Assembly (NCBI GenBank): GCA_030446545.1
Contig: JAUJNB010000011.1
Coordinates: 1 to 64,000 of the forward strand
DNA length: 64,000 bases
From: Acidimicrobiales bacterium
GTDB lineage: Bacteria; Actinomycetota; Acidimicrobiia; Acidimicrobiales; CADCSY01
Direction: 5' to 3'
Part shown: one piece after another, positions 23,934 to 32,709 of the stretch
Position numbering within the stretch: the first letter of the stretch is position 1
Layout of the letters: every line of letters starts with the position of its first letter
The notes under the pieces: generated by a model
Databases searched by the model: none
What the model was told of the DNA's origin: nothing
What the model saw: only the letters and a program-made list of their open reading frames with translations
Position numbers and translations under genes: made by a program

Positions 23934-25229
23934 ATGCCCTCCCCCCACCGTCGCCTGCGGGCGGCCGACGTCGAGTCCTTCATCCGGACCCGGTGCTTCG
24001 CCCCGGCCGAGCACGGTCGCATCGGCGTCGAGCTCGAGCGCCTGGTGGTTTCCGCCGGGGGACGGCGCCACGCCGGTGGCGCGAGGGCCGACCACACCGC
24101 GGTGGCCCGGGCCGTGGCCGCGGTGGGCCCCCTTCCCGGCGGCAGCCGGGTGACCTTCGAGCCCGGCGGGCAGGTCGAGGTCAGCTCCCCGCCCCACCGA
24201 GGCCCGGACCGGGCCTGTGCGGTCACCAGCGCCGACCTGGCGGTCGTCGACCCGGCCGTCCGGCGCCTGGGCCTCGAACTGGTCGGGGCCGGCCTCCATC
24301 CGCTGGGTGAGGGGCGACAAGTGGTCGACCACCCCCGCTATCGGGCCATGGCCGCCTACTTCGACGCCCAGGGTGGATGTGGACGGACGATGATGTGCAG
24401 CACGGCGTCGCTCCAGGTGAACGTCGACATCGGCGACGAAGGGTCCCAGGCCCGACGCTGGCGCCTGGCCCACCGCTTGGGCCCGGTCCTGTTGGGGGCC
24501 TTCGCCAACTCGCCCCTCACCGCCGGCGTGGCCAACGGGTCGTGCTCGGGTCGGGCCGGGGTCTGGGCCGGCATCGACGCCAGCCGGACGGCGTCGGCCG
24601 ACTCCGGGTCCGGGTCCGGGGCCGGGGAAGTGGAGGATCCGGCCCGGGCCTGGGCCCGCTACACGCTGGCCGCCCGGGTCATGATGCTGAGGGTGTCCGA
24701 CAACGAGATGGTCCCCGTGGTCAGGCCCCTGCCTTTCGCCCGTTGGATCGACGAGGGCCACGAGTTGGGCTTTCCCACGCTCGAGGACCTGGAGTACCAC
24801 CTGAGCACGCTGTTCCCCCCGGTGCGGGCCCGCGGCTGGTTGGAGCTGCGCATGATCGACTCCTTGCCCGATCCGTGGTGGCAGGTGGCGGTGGCGGTGT
24901 GCGCAGCCTTGTTCGACGACGCCGAAGCGGCCGAGGAGGCCGCCCGGGCCACCGTCCCCACGGCCGGGCTGTGGACCGAAGCCGCCCGTTTCGGGCTGGC
25001 CCACCCGGCGCTGGGCGCAGCCGCACGCGCCTGCTTCGCCAGCGCCCTCGACGCCCTTCCCCGGTTGGGTGCCGGTGCCGACCTGGTCTCCCATGTGGCC
25101 GCCTTCGTCGACCGTTTCGTCGATCGGGGGCGTTGTCCGGCCGACGACCTGCTCGACGCCGCCGTCGTCGGACGCGCCGGGCCGGTCGAGCTCCGCACGA
25201 CCGTCGCCGCCACCGCCGAGGCTCGGTGA
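23934..25229 (+). CDS. egtA: Glutamate-cysteine ligase EgtA
   Basis: Makes gamma-glutamylcysteine, the sulfur donor for the ergothioneine pathway. The 431 aa protein has the EgtA/GCS2-like pattern: GVELERLVV near residue 28, then GGQVEVSSPPH, CGRTMMCSTASLQVNVDIG, and RARGWLELRMID. The first gene of a cluster in the order egtA, egtB, egtC, egtD. Its TGA overlaps the GTG start of egtB (GTGA). Confidence 0.93.
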   Translation: MPSPHRRLRAADVESFIRTRCFAPAEHGRIGVELERLVVSAGGRRHAGGARADHTAVARAVAAVGPLPGGSRVTFEPGGQVEVSSPPHRGPDRACAVTSADLAVVDPAVRRLGLELVGAGLHPLGEGRQVVDHPRYRAMAAYFDAQGGCGRTMMCSTASLQVNVDIGDEGSQARRWRLAHRLGPVLLGAFANSPLTAGVANGSCSGRAGVWAGIDASRTASADSGSGSGAGEVEDPARAWARYTLAARVMMLRVSDNEMVPVVRPLPFARWIDEGHELGFPTLEDLEYHLSTLFPPVRARGWLELRMIDSLPDPWWQVAVAVCAALFDDAEAAEEAARATVPTAGLWTEAARFGLAHPALGAAARACFASALDALPRLGAGADLVSHVAAFVDRFVDRGRCPADDLLDAAVVGRAGPVELRTTVAATAEAR

Positions 25230-26578
25230 ACCCGGGCGTGGCCGAGGCTGTGGGTGTGACCCGACCGCACCGGCTCGACCCGGCCCGGCTGCGGGCCCAT
25301 GTCGCCGCCGAGCTCGACGCCGCCCGTCGTCGATCGCTCGGCCTGCTGGAACCGGTGTCCGACGCCGACCTGGTGCGCCAACACTCGCCCCTGATGTCGC
25401 CGCTGTCCTGGGACCTGGCCCACGTCGCCAACTTCGAGGACCTGTGGCTGGTGCGGGCGCTCGGCGGAGCGGCGGTGGGGCCTGGCTACGACCACCTCTA
25501 CGACGCCTTTGCCAACCCCCGGGCCGACCGTCCCTCGCTGCCCCTCCTCGACCCGGCCGGCTCCCGCCGCTACCTGCACGACGTCCGTGGGCGAGCGCTC
25601 GACCTCCTCGACCGGGCCCCGCTCGACCCGGGCCACCAGCTCCTCGATGCCGGCTTCGTCTACGGGATGGTCCTGCAACACGAGCACCAGCACGACGAGA
25701 CCATGCTGGCCACCCTCCAGCTCATGGACGCCCCCGGCTATCGGCCGGCCGCTCCGTCACCGCCGCCCCGGGCGTCTGGACCCACGGTCGACCAGGAGGT
25801 CCTGGTCGACGGGGGCCCCTTCGTCATGGGCACCGACACCTCCGCCTGGGCCTACGACAACGAACGCCCCGCCCATCTGGTCGACCTCGCCCCCTTCCGC
25901 ATCGACGTGCTGCCCACCACCAACGCCGGCTACCTGGAGTTCGTGGAGGCCGGCGGCTACTCCGAGGCCCGGTGGTGGAGCGAGGCGGGGTGGGCATGGC
26001 GCAGAGAGGCCGGCGTTGCCCACCCCGGGAACTGGCGACCAGAGGGCCAGGGTGCCTGGTCCCGGGACCGCTTCGGTTGGGTGGAGGACCTGCCACCCGA
26101 CGAGCCGGTGCAGCACGTGTGCTGGTACGAGGCCGACGCCTACGCCCGCTGGCGGGGCCGGCGCCTGCCCACCGAAGCCGAGTGGGAGAAGGCCGCGTCG
26201 TGGGACCCGCAGCCGCCCACCAAGCGGCGCTACCCCTGGGGGGACCAGGAGGCCACGCCCGCCCGGGCCAACCTGGGCCAGGACCGCTTCGGACCCGTTC
26301 CCGTGGGCTCGCTTCCCGACGGGGCCGGTCCCTCGGGCTGTCAACACCTGGTGGGCGACGTCTGGGAGTGGACCTCGTCGGACTTCCGGCCCTATCCCGG
26401 GTTCCGGGCCTTCCCCTATCCGGAGTACTCCGAGGTCTTCTGGGGACAGGGCTACAAAGTGCTGCGGGGCGGGTCCTGGGCCACCCACCCCTCGGCGGTG
26501 CGCACCACGTTCCGCAACTGGGACCACCCCATCCGCCGACAGATCTTCGCCGGGTTGCGCTGCGCCCGCGACGCCTAG
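25226..26578 (+). CDS. egtB: Hercynine oxygenase (sulfoxide synthase) EgtB
   Basis: A non-heme iron enzyme that joins hercynine and gamma-glutamylcysteine with O2 to a sulfoxide. Its N-terminal DinB-like domain carries LAHVANFEDLW and LQHEHQHDET, which supply the three iron-binding His. The C-terminal formylglycine-generating-like domain has GGPFVMGT, RLPTEAEWEKAA, GDVWEWTSS and LRGGSW. GTG 25226 is coupled to egtA (450 aa); GTG 25256 would give a more usual N-terminus. Confidence 0.94.
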   Translation: MNPGVAEAVGVTRPHRLDPARLRAHVAAELDAARRRSLGLLEPVSDADLVRQHSPLMSPLSWDLAHVANFEDLWLVRALGGAAVGPGYDHLYDAFANPRADRPSLPLLDPAGSRRYLHDVRGRALDLLDRAPLDPGHQLLDAGFVYGMVLQHEHQHDETMLATLQLMDAPGYRPAAPSPPPRASGPTVDQEVLVDGGPFVMGTDTSAWAYDNERPAHLVDLAPFRIDVLPTTNAGYLEFVEAGGYSEARWWSEAGWAWRREAGVAHPGNWRPEGQGAWSRDRFGWVEDLPPDEPVQHVCWYEADAYARWRGRRLPTEAEWEKAASWDPQPPTKRRYPWGDQEATPARANLGQDRFGPVPVGSLPDGAGPSGCQHLVGDVWEWTSSDFRPYPGFRAFPYPEYSEVFWGQGYKVLRGGSWATHPSAVRTTFRNWDHPIRRQIFAGLRCARDA

Positions 26579-26591
26579 CCGGCCCGCCACC

Positions 26592-27425
26592 GTGTGCCGC
26601 CTCCTCGCCTACCTCGGCCCCCCCGTTCCCCTGGAGGCGGTGGTGTCGGCTCCGGAGCACTCGCTCGTGCGCCAGTCCTACGCCCCTCGCCACCAGCGGC
26701 ACGGGCGGGTCAACGCCGACGGCTTCGGGGTGGGCTGGTACGACCGGGCGGTGCGCGAGGCACCGGCTCGCTACCGCTCCGACCGACCCATCTGGTCCGA
26801 CCGGTCCCTGGCCAGCATGGCCGGGTTGGTGTGCTCGGGGGCGGTGCTGGCCGCCGTCCGCGACGCCACCCCGCCGGCGGCGGTGGAGGAGAGCGGCTCC
26901 CCGCCCTTCGCCTCCGGGCCCTGGCTGTTCGCCCACAACGGGGCGGTGGCCGGCTTCACCGGCGGCGCCGGCGTGGCCCTGCGCCAACTGATCTCGCCCA
27001 CCCGCCTGGCCGGCATCGAGGGGGCGAGCGACAGCGAGGTCGTCTTCGCCCTGGTGCTGGATGCCCTCGACGCCGGCGCCGGCGCCGGCGACGCCGTCGC
27101 CCGGGCCGTGACTGCGGTCGAGTCCGTGGCCTCCGCCCGCCTCAACCTGGTCCTCACCGACGGCAGGGACGTGGTGGCCAGCGCCTGGGGTGACACCCTC
27201 TTCCTGCTCGACGACCCCTGGTGGGGCCGACCACCGGGCCGGGCCACGGTGGTGGCGTCCGAACCCTACGACGACGACCCCCGCTGGCTCGCCGTCCCCG
27301 ACCGCTCGATCGTGGGCGTCGGTGCCGAGGGCGTCACCGTGGCGCCTCTGGCCCCGACCGCATCCCCGACCAGACAGGAGCCCCCCACCATGGCCGAGAA
27401 CCTCACCACCGGGGAGACGGCATGA
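26592..27425 (+). CDS. egtC: Gamma-glutamyl hydrolase EgtC
   Basis: Removes glutamate from the gamma-glutamyl-cysteinyl-hercynine sulfoxide. It is a class-II glutamine amidotransferase fold. GTG 26592 puts Cys at position 2 (M-C-R-L-L-A-Y), the N-terminal nucleophile, which fixes the start. Other family segments are [10 protein letters not shown] and [11 protein letters not shown]. 277 aa, 13 bp after egtB, and its stop overlaps the egtD ATG (ATGA). The last 25 residues look disordered. Confidence 0.93.
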   Translation: MCRLLAYLGPPVPLEAVVSAPEHSLVRQSYAPRHQRHGRVNADGFGVGWYDRAVREAPARYRSDRPIWSDRSLASMAGLVCSGAVLAAVRDATPPAAVEESGSPPFASGPWLFAHNGAVAGFTGGAGVALRQLISPTRLAGIEGASDSEVVFALVLDALDAGAGAGDAVARAVTAVESVASARLNLVLTDGRDVVASAWGDTLFLLDDPWWGRPPGRATVVASEPYDDDPRWLAVPDRSIVGVGAEGVTVAPLAPTASPTRQEPPTMAENLTTGETA

Positions 27426-28411
27426 CCGCCACGGGTACGGATGTGTGCGTCGACGTCCACCTCGACGACGACGACCTCGGCGCCGCCCTGCGCCACGACG
27501 CCCGGCGGGGCCTCGGTTCCCGGCCCAAGTGGCTGCCGCCCAAGTGGTTCTACGACGACCGCGGCTCCGCCCTCTTCGACGACATCACCCGCCTGCCCGA
27601 GTACTACCCCACCCGGTGCGAGACGGAGATCCTGGAGCACCGGGCCGGCGAGATCGCCGCCGCCTGCGGGGCCGACACGTTGGTCGAACTGGGCTCGGGG
27701 ACCTCGCACAAGACCCGGCTCCTGCTCGACGCCCTGGCCGCCGCAGGATCCCTCACCCGGGTCGTGCCCTTCGACGTGAGCGAGGCCACGTTGCGCCGTG
27801 CCGCCGACGCCCTGGCCGCCTCGTACCCCGGGGTGGAGGTCCACGCCGTGGTGGGCGACTTCGAGCGCCATCTCCACCTCCTGCCCCGCGGTGGTCGACG
27901 TCTGGTGGCGTTCCTCGGAGGGACGATCGGCAACCTCGAGCCGGCGCCCCGAGCGGCCTTCCTGGCCGACGTGGCCGGCGACCTGGCCCCCGGCGACGGC
28001 CTGCTCCTCGGCACCGATCTGGTCAAGGAGCCCGGTCGCCTGGTGGCCGCCTACGACGACGCCACCGGGGTCACGGCCGAGTTCAACGTCAACGTGCTCC
28101 GGGTCCTCAACCGGGAGCTGGGGGCCGATTTCGAGCCCCGGGCCTTCCGCCACGTCGCCCACTGGGACCCCCACCAGGAGCGCATCGAGATGCGGCTGCG
28201 TTCGCTGGCGTCCCAGACGGTGACCCTGCCGGCGATCGACCTCGGCGTGGCCTTCGCCGAGGGCGAGGAACTGCGCACCGAGGTGAGCGCCAAGTTCCGC
28301 CGGGAAGGGGTGGAGGCCGAGTTGGCTGCGGCCGGCCTGCGCCTGGCCCGGTGGTGGACCGACGCCGCCGGAGATTTCGCCCTGTCGCTGTCCTTTCCGG
28401 CCGAGGCCTAG
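27422..28411 (+). CDS. egtD: L-histidine N(alpha)-methyltransferase EgtD
   Basis: Trimethylates histidine to hercynine with SAM, the committed step. The 329 aa protein shows [18 protein letters not shown] near residue 35, the SAM loop [16 protein letters not shown], and [11 protein letters not shown], characteristic of EgtD. It closes the cluster. No EgtE-like PLP lyase gene follows, so the final C-S cleavage must be encoded elsewhere or done by another enzyme. Confidence 0.95.
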   Translation: MTATGTDVCVDVHLDDDDLGAALRHDARRGLGSRPKWLPPKWFYDDRGSALFDDITRLPEYYPTRCETEILEHRAGEIAAACGADTLVELGSGTSHKTRLLLDALAAAGSLTRVVPFDVSEATLRRAADALAASYPGVEVHAVVGDFERHLHLLPRGGRRLVAFLGGTIGNLEPAPRAAFLADVAGDLAPGDGLLLGTDLVKEPGRLVAAYDDATGVTAEFNVNVLRVLNRELGADFEPRAFRHVAHWDPHQERIEMRLRSLASQTVTLPAIDLGVAFAEGEELRTEVSAKFRREGVEAELAAAGLRLARWWTDAAGDFALSLSFPAEA

Positions 28412-28526
28412 GAGGCGTTTCGGCGGCCGTGCCCGTCCCCCCGCCTCTCCACCCCGCCCCCCACCGTTCTGGCCCCGGGGAGGCGTGGATCTCGTCTCGT
28501 TCCCGAGGCCAGGAGCAGGGTGACCC

Positions 28527-29096
28527 GTGAATGAGGCCGAGGCCAGGGCCACCCTCGGCGTCGAACCGGGGACGAGCCCCGACGAGTTGAGGCGGGCCTT
28601 CCGGCGACGCCTGCGCCAGGCCCATCCCGACCTGGCCCCCGGCGATCCCCACGCCGCCGAGGCCACCGCCCGGTTGGTGCGGGCCTTCGCCCTCCTCCGC
28701 CACCGGCGCCTCCCCTCTGCCCCCTCGCCGACCCCTTCGTCCTGCGGCCCGTGGGCCTCTTCGGCCCAGCCGACGGTCGAGGTCGACGGCGACAGCCTCA
28801 CCTTCCCGGCGCCCCCCGATGAGGTCTACCGCCGCTTGATGGCCGCCGCCGAACAACTGGGCGAGTTGACCTACGTCGACCCCGACGCCCGCCTGCTCGA
28901 CACCGTCGTCACCATGGCCGACGGCACCGCCTGCTCCCTGCTGGCCAACCTCCAGGGAAGGGCGAACGGCACCGAGGTCTTCCTCACCCTCGAGGCCCTC
29001 GGCCGTGAGCCCAGCCCACCGGTGGCGCCCCTGGTGGCCGCCCTGGCCGCCCTGCTGGCCGGCAACGACCCCCCCTCCCCGTTCCTGCGGCCCTGA
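28527..29096 (+). CDS. J-domain protein
   Basis: A 189 aa protein. Residues 1-60 are a J domain (EARATLGVEPGTSPDELRRAF and the HPD motif in QAHPDL), so it should stimulate an Hsp70. After a Ser/Pro linker a C-terminal alpha/beta domain (VYRRLMAAAEQLGELTYVD) follows, not recognised. GTG 28527 has GGAG about 12 nt upstream. The 115 bp gap after egtD is pyrimidine-rich with no clear hairpin. It converges on the TusA/ferritin gene. Confidence 0.78.
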   Translation: MNEAEARATLGVEPGTSPDELRRAFRRRLRQAHPDLAPGDPHAAEATARLVRAFALLRHRRLPSAPSPTPSSCGPWASSAQPTVEVDGDSLTFPAPPDEVYRRLMAAAEQLGELTYVDPDARLLDTVVTMADGTACSLLANLQGRANGTEVFLTLEALGREPSPPVAPLVAALAALLAGNDPPSPFLRP

Positions 29097-29136
29097 CGGA
29101 CACCAGCTGTCCTTCAGGGACGCAGGAACGAGAGCG

Positions 29137-30429
29137 CTACATGAAGTTGCGGGTGTGGAGGGCCGACAGCGCTCCTGCTTCGCCGGGGGAGAAGCCCAGA
29201 CGGGTCAGGCGGCGGCGGCGGCCGTCGGCCATCTCCGCCTCCAGGGCCTGGACCCGGGTGAAGCCCTCGGCCACGGCCCGGGGGGTGAAGCTCCCGGCGG
29301 CCAGCACCACCAGGGCGTCCACCACGTCGGCGTTGAGGCCGACGGTGCTGGCCAGAGCGTCGTGGCGCCGGTGGATGGCGGCAGCCAGTCGGGCCCGCTG
29401 CCCGGGATCGCTGGTTACGACCGCGCCCAGATGGGCCATGCCAAAGGCGACGTGGCGGGCCTCGTCGGCCAGGGCCAGGCGGGCCACGGCCGCCGTCACC
29501 GGATCGGGCGCATGGCGCTCGATGAACGACAGCAGGGCCAAGAAGGTGCCTTCGCCCAGCACCGAGAGCAGGAAGTGGGCCAGGGCGAAGTCGGGCTCCT
29601 CCAACAGGGTCAGCAGCGATGCCTGACCGCCGGCGCTGGAGCGGCCCAGCTCTGCGCCCTTCAGCGTGGCCCGCCGGGTGAACACCTCCACGTGCCGGGC
29701 CTCGTCGGCGATCTGGACGGCCAGCACCTGCACCACCTCACGGAAGTGGGGATGGACCCGGCCGAGGAAGCGGGCGGGCACGGCCAGGGCCGCCTGCTCG
29801 TTCTCCACCAGGTAGGTCATGACCTGGATCACGGCCGCCTCCACCTCGGCCGGGAGGTCGACGGGTGTCTCCCAGGGCACGGCGGTGGCCGGGTCCCACT
29901 GGGCGGCGGCAGCCTGGCGGTAGTAACGGGGAGCGTCGTCGGTCCACACCATCGACCGGTGGTCGAGGGGGAAGGGGAAGGCCGGGCTGCCGGCCTCGAC
30001 CAGCGCCCCCCGGGCGGCGACCCCCCAGGTGGATGCCGCCGTCTCGGCCACGGCGCCCGGACGGACGGGGTCGGCCGCGCCGGTGCGCTGCGCGCCCCTC
30101 CAGCGATCGTCGGCGGCCGTGCCCCGCACGATCCACGCCTCGACCCGGTCACCGTTGGTCACGGCCGCTGCGGGCGGGGGGCCCGGCTCGTCGCCGCTGA
30201 TCGACCCGGGGGCAGGGTGGTCGACCAGGGTGTGGCCCTGGTTGCGGCACCAGGCTCGGAGGTGGACGGCCAGTTCGGGGGCCCGGCCCGAGACGGCCAG
30301 GCGCTCACCCGGGGCCAGGCCGGCCAGGGCCCGCTCGACCAGCAGGTGGCCGCCCCGGTCGAGCCCCAGGTCTTCCAAGTCGAGCACGGCGGGGGCGGGT
30401 GCCGCGCCACCACGGCCCGGGGTGGTCAC
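29137..30429 (-). CDS. TusA-like / diiron ferritin-like fusion protein
   Basis: A 430 aa protein. Residues about 10-70 resemble a TusA fold (LAGLAPGERLAVSG, AWCRNQGHTLV) but lack the CPxP sulfur-transfer cysteine. From about residue 160 it is a ferritin-like four-helix diiron domain with a complete ligand set: Glu in LVENEQAAL, ExxH in DEARHVEVF, Glu in GEGTFLALL, and ExxH in DEARHVAFG. A diiron oxygenase or N-oxygenase type reaction is plausible. GTG 30429 overlaps the PhnD-like stop (GTGA). Last gene of an uncharacterised three-gene operon. Confidence 0.75.
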   Translation of the reverse strand: MTTPGRGGAAPAPAVLDLEDLGLDRGGHLLVERALAGLAPGERLAVSGRAPELAVHLRAWCRNQGHTLVDHPAPGSISGDEPGPPPAAAVTNGDRVEAWIVRGTAADDRWRGAQRTGAADPVRPGAVAETAASTWGVAARGALVEAGSPAFPFPLDHRSMVWTDDAPRYYRQAAAAQWDPATAVPWETPVDLPAEVEAAVIQVMTYLVENEQAALAVPARFLGRVHPHFREVVQVLAVQIADEARHVEVFTRRATLKGAELGRSSAGGQASLLTLLEEPDFALAHFLLSVLGEGTFLALLSFIERHAPDPVTAAVARLALADEARHVAFGMAHLGAVVTSDPGQRARLAAAIHRRHDALASTVGLNADVVDALVVLAAGSFTPRAVAEGFTRVQALEAEMADGRRRRLTRLGFSPGEAGALSALHTRNFM

Positions 30430-31280
30430 GGCAGCCGGACCAGGCCGCCGGCGTCGTCGTAGACGCCCTGCTCCTCCACGGCGAGGGCCAGGGCCCCGTA
30501 GCCGCTGGTCCGACCCGGCCGCCACGCCTTGAGGCCCTCCAGATCGAGCAGCGGGCGCACCTCGGGGTCGTCGTAGGACATCGACAGCAACAACCCCGTG
30601 AATCGCTCCACCAGCGGGCCGGGCGCAGAGGCGCCCACCGTGAAGTTGCAGTGGTCGTAGGTAGGGGTTTGGGTGAGGATCCGGGTCGACCCCGGGGCCA
30701 GCGTGCCCTCGTGGGAGAACAGCAGGTGGTTGCCGTCGATCATGCAGGCGGCGTCGACCCTCCCGTCGAGGAGGGCCCGGGCCGCCTCCCGCTCCCCGCC
30801 GACGTGGTCGCCGTGCTTGCCCACACCGATCTCGTGGCCGACCACGTCGAAGTCGACACCGGCGGCCAGGCCCATGCTGCGCAGATGCGACAACGGGATC
30901 AGCGTGGCCTGGGGCGAGTCGACCGCACCCACTCCGACCCGCCGTCCCCGCAGGTCCTCGACCTGGGTCACCGGTCCGTCGCTGCGCACCACCACGACCG
31001 AGGTCAGATCGCAGTCGGTGTCGCGCATGGCCACGGCCCGCACCGCCCCACCCCCCGAGCGACTCAGCCGCTCGGCCCGGACCCAGGCCAGCGGTGAGTT
31101 CCAGGCCACGTCCAGCTGTCCCGCCACCAGCGCCTCCACCAGGGCGTCGTAGTTGGAGTACAGCACGTAGTCGAAGCCCAGCCCCTTGCCCGCGAACCAG
31201 TCCTTGAACCCCTCCCAGATGGTGACCACCTTCGGGTCGTAGGCCACCGCCCCCATCACCAGCACCCCGTCCGTCGCCAT
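30426..31280 (-). CDS. Cytosolic PhnD-like substrate-binding-fold protein
   Basis: A 284 aa protein with the PhnD/SsuA/transferrin-type binding fold: VAYDPKVVTIWEGFKDWF, then VLYSNYDALVEALVAGQLD, DLRGRRVGVGAVDSPQ and VDAACMIDGNHL. Unlike ABC-transporter binding proteins it has no signal peptide or lipobox, and no permease or ATPase gene is near. It is therefore probably a cytosolic enzyme or ligand sensor, as is true of some THI5 and Mqn proteins with this fold. Its ATG shares one base with the upstream stop (TGATG). Confidence 0.78.
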   Translation of the reverse strand: MATDGVLVMGAVAYDPKVVTIWEGFKDWFAGKGLGFDYVLYSNYDALVEALVAGQLDVAWNSPLAWVRAERLSRSGGGAVRAVAMRDTDCDLTSVVVVRSDGPVTQVEDLRGRRVGVGAVDSPQATLIPLSHLRSMGLAAGVDFDVVGHEIGVGKHGDHVGGEREAARALLDGRVDAACMIDGNHLLFSHEGTLAPGSTRILTQTPTYDHCNFTVGASAPGPLVERFTGLLLSMSYDDPEVRPLLDLEGLKAWRPGRTSGYGALALAVEEQGVYDDAGGLVRLP

Positions 31281-32440
31281 CAGCTGGGCTCCTCGAACAG
31301 CGGCAGGCCACACGTGATGCGTCCGATGAAGTCGTAGAGGATGTCGGTGGTGGGCGCCATCACCGTGGCCGCCCGGGCGTCCCGGAAGTGGCGTTCCACC
31401 CCCACCTCCTTGCGGAAGGCGGCGCCCCCGCAGACGCGCATGGCCAGGTCGGCCACCTCGGTGGCGCTCTCCCCGGCGGCCGCCTTGACCTCCAGCACCC
31501 GCAGCATGACGTCGTCCCTCCCGCCCTCCAGGGAGTCCAGGCTGTCGAGGAGCAACGTGCGGGCCATGTCGGTGCGGATGCGCATGCGGGCCACGTAGGC
31601 CCGCACCGTGGGCGAGGCGGCCAGTGACTGGTCGAGGTGGGCCAGGCGGGTGCCGGCCACATGGGCCGCCGCCTTGGTGGTGACGGCGTCCATGGTGCCC
31701 ACCGAGAAGGCGGCGTTCATGAGCTGGAACGAGGGCAGCACCACCATCATCATCAGGTCGAACCCCCCCCCGTCGGGGCCGAGCATGGCGTCGGCCGGGA
31801 CCACGAGGCCCTCGGCGGTCATGGGGCTGGAGCGGTTGCCCCGCAGCCCGAGGCCGTCGAAGGGGGCACCCACCGACAGGCCCGGCGTGTCGGCCGGCAC
31901 CAGCCACAGGGTGCTCATGCCATCGGCGGCCATCGGCCGGCTCGACCAGACGTAGCTGTCGGCTTCCCCCGCCGAGGTGACCCAGCTCTTCCGGGCGTCG
32001 AGGCGGACCTGACCACCGTCGGAGCCGTCCTCGGGGGAGGCCGTGCTCATGGGCGCCCAGAAGTGGCTGCGCGAGCCGGCCTCCGACAGGGCCAGCGCCA
32101 GCAGATGGCGACCGGCGGCCACCTCCTCGCGGACCGCCCTCGAACCGTGAGCCTCGACGAGGGGGACGGCGCAGTAGTGCATCATCGCCACCATGGCGGT
32201 GGAGGCGCAGTGGTGGGCCAGCTCCTCGATCACGAGTGCGGCGGCCCGATGCCCCTCGCCCCGGCCGCCCACCTGAGGGGCACTGAGCAAGCCGAGGAGA
32301 CCGGCCCGGCCCAGGGCGTCGATGCCGGCACGGGGGAAGACGGCCTCGCGGTCGACCTCGGCGGCCGCGGGGGCCACCACCTCTTCGATCACCGACCTGA
32401 GGGTGTCGAGGGAGGAAAGGGCAGGGGCAGTGGGGGACAT
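31280..32440 (-). CDS. Acyl-CoA dehydrogenase-fold flavoprotein (non-canonical)
   Basis: A 386 aa protein with the acyl-CoA dehydrogenase fold: LALALSEAGSRSHFWAPM and KSWVTSAGEADSYVW for flavin binding, then CGGAAFRKEVGVERHFRDAR near the C-terminus. The usual EGTxEIQ segment is replaced by APTTDILYDFIGR, and no catalytic Glu is evident. This suggests a flavin-dependent monooxygenase or N-hydroxylase relative (DszC or nitrososynthase type) more than a beta-oxidation enzyme. First gene of the operon with PhnD-like and TusA/ferritin-like partners. Confidence 0.78.
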   Translation of the reverse strand: MSPTAPALSSLDTLRSVIEEVVAPAAAEVDREAVFPRAGIDALGRAGLLGLLSAPQVGGRGEGHRAAALVIEELAHHCASTAMVAMMHYCAVPLVEAHGSRAVREEVAAGRHLLALALSEAGSRSHFWAPMSTASPEDGSDGGQVRLDARKSWVTSAGEADSYVWSSRPMAADGMSTLWLVPADTPGLSVGAPFDGLGLRGNRSSPMTAEGLVVPADAMLGPDGGGFDLMMMVVLPSFQLMNAAFSVGTMDAVTTKAAAHVAGTRLAHLDQSLAASPTVRAYVARMRIRTDMARTLLLDSLDSLEGGRDDVMLRVLEVKAAAGESATEVADLAMRVCGGAAFRKEVGVERHFRDARAATVMAPTTDILYDFIGRITCGLPLFEEPS

Positions 32441-32709
32441 GGGACGCGCTCGCTTCCTGGAAGTCGGCCGTCCGGGCGGGACGGACCGGGATCGAAACGG
32501 ATGGACGACGCGGCACCGGGCCGGGCCCGGGCGTCGTCAGGTGGTGGTCGCCCGACCGGACGACACGTGCATCGATCAGCGTCCGGCCATGGCCCACCTC
32601 CTCCGTCGTGCTGCTCGTCGGGCGTCGGCCGCCATTGTGGTCGCCCGGCCGGCGCCATGGCAACGAGGCCACGGGCGGGGCCGACGCGCGACCAGGACGA
32701 TCGGCGGCA
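32441..32709. promoter_or_regulatory. Control region of the three-gene operon, with a 16-bp direct repeat
   Basis: No gene of normal length is seen in these 269 bp. GTGGTCGCCCGACCGG (32544-32559) recurs with one change at 32637-32652, 93 bp apart, and contains the inverted repeat GGTCG-CC-CGACC. On the minus strand a very strong Shine-Dalgarno (GGAGGAGG) precedes a four-codon ORF M-A-G-R-stop (32576-32590). CACAAT near 32640 could be a -10. The repeats look like paired operators. Confidence 0.4.

Noticed and set aside
32441-32709. SAM-type riboswitch ahead of the three-gene operon
   Set aside because: I could not find the conserved SAM-I or SAM-IV core; only direct repeats and a micro-ORF are visible.
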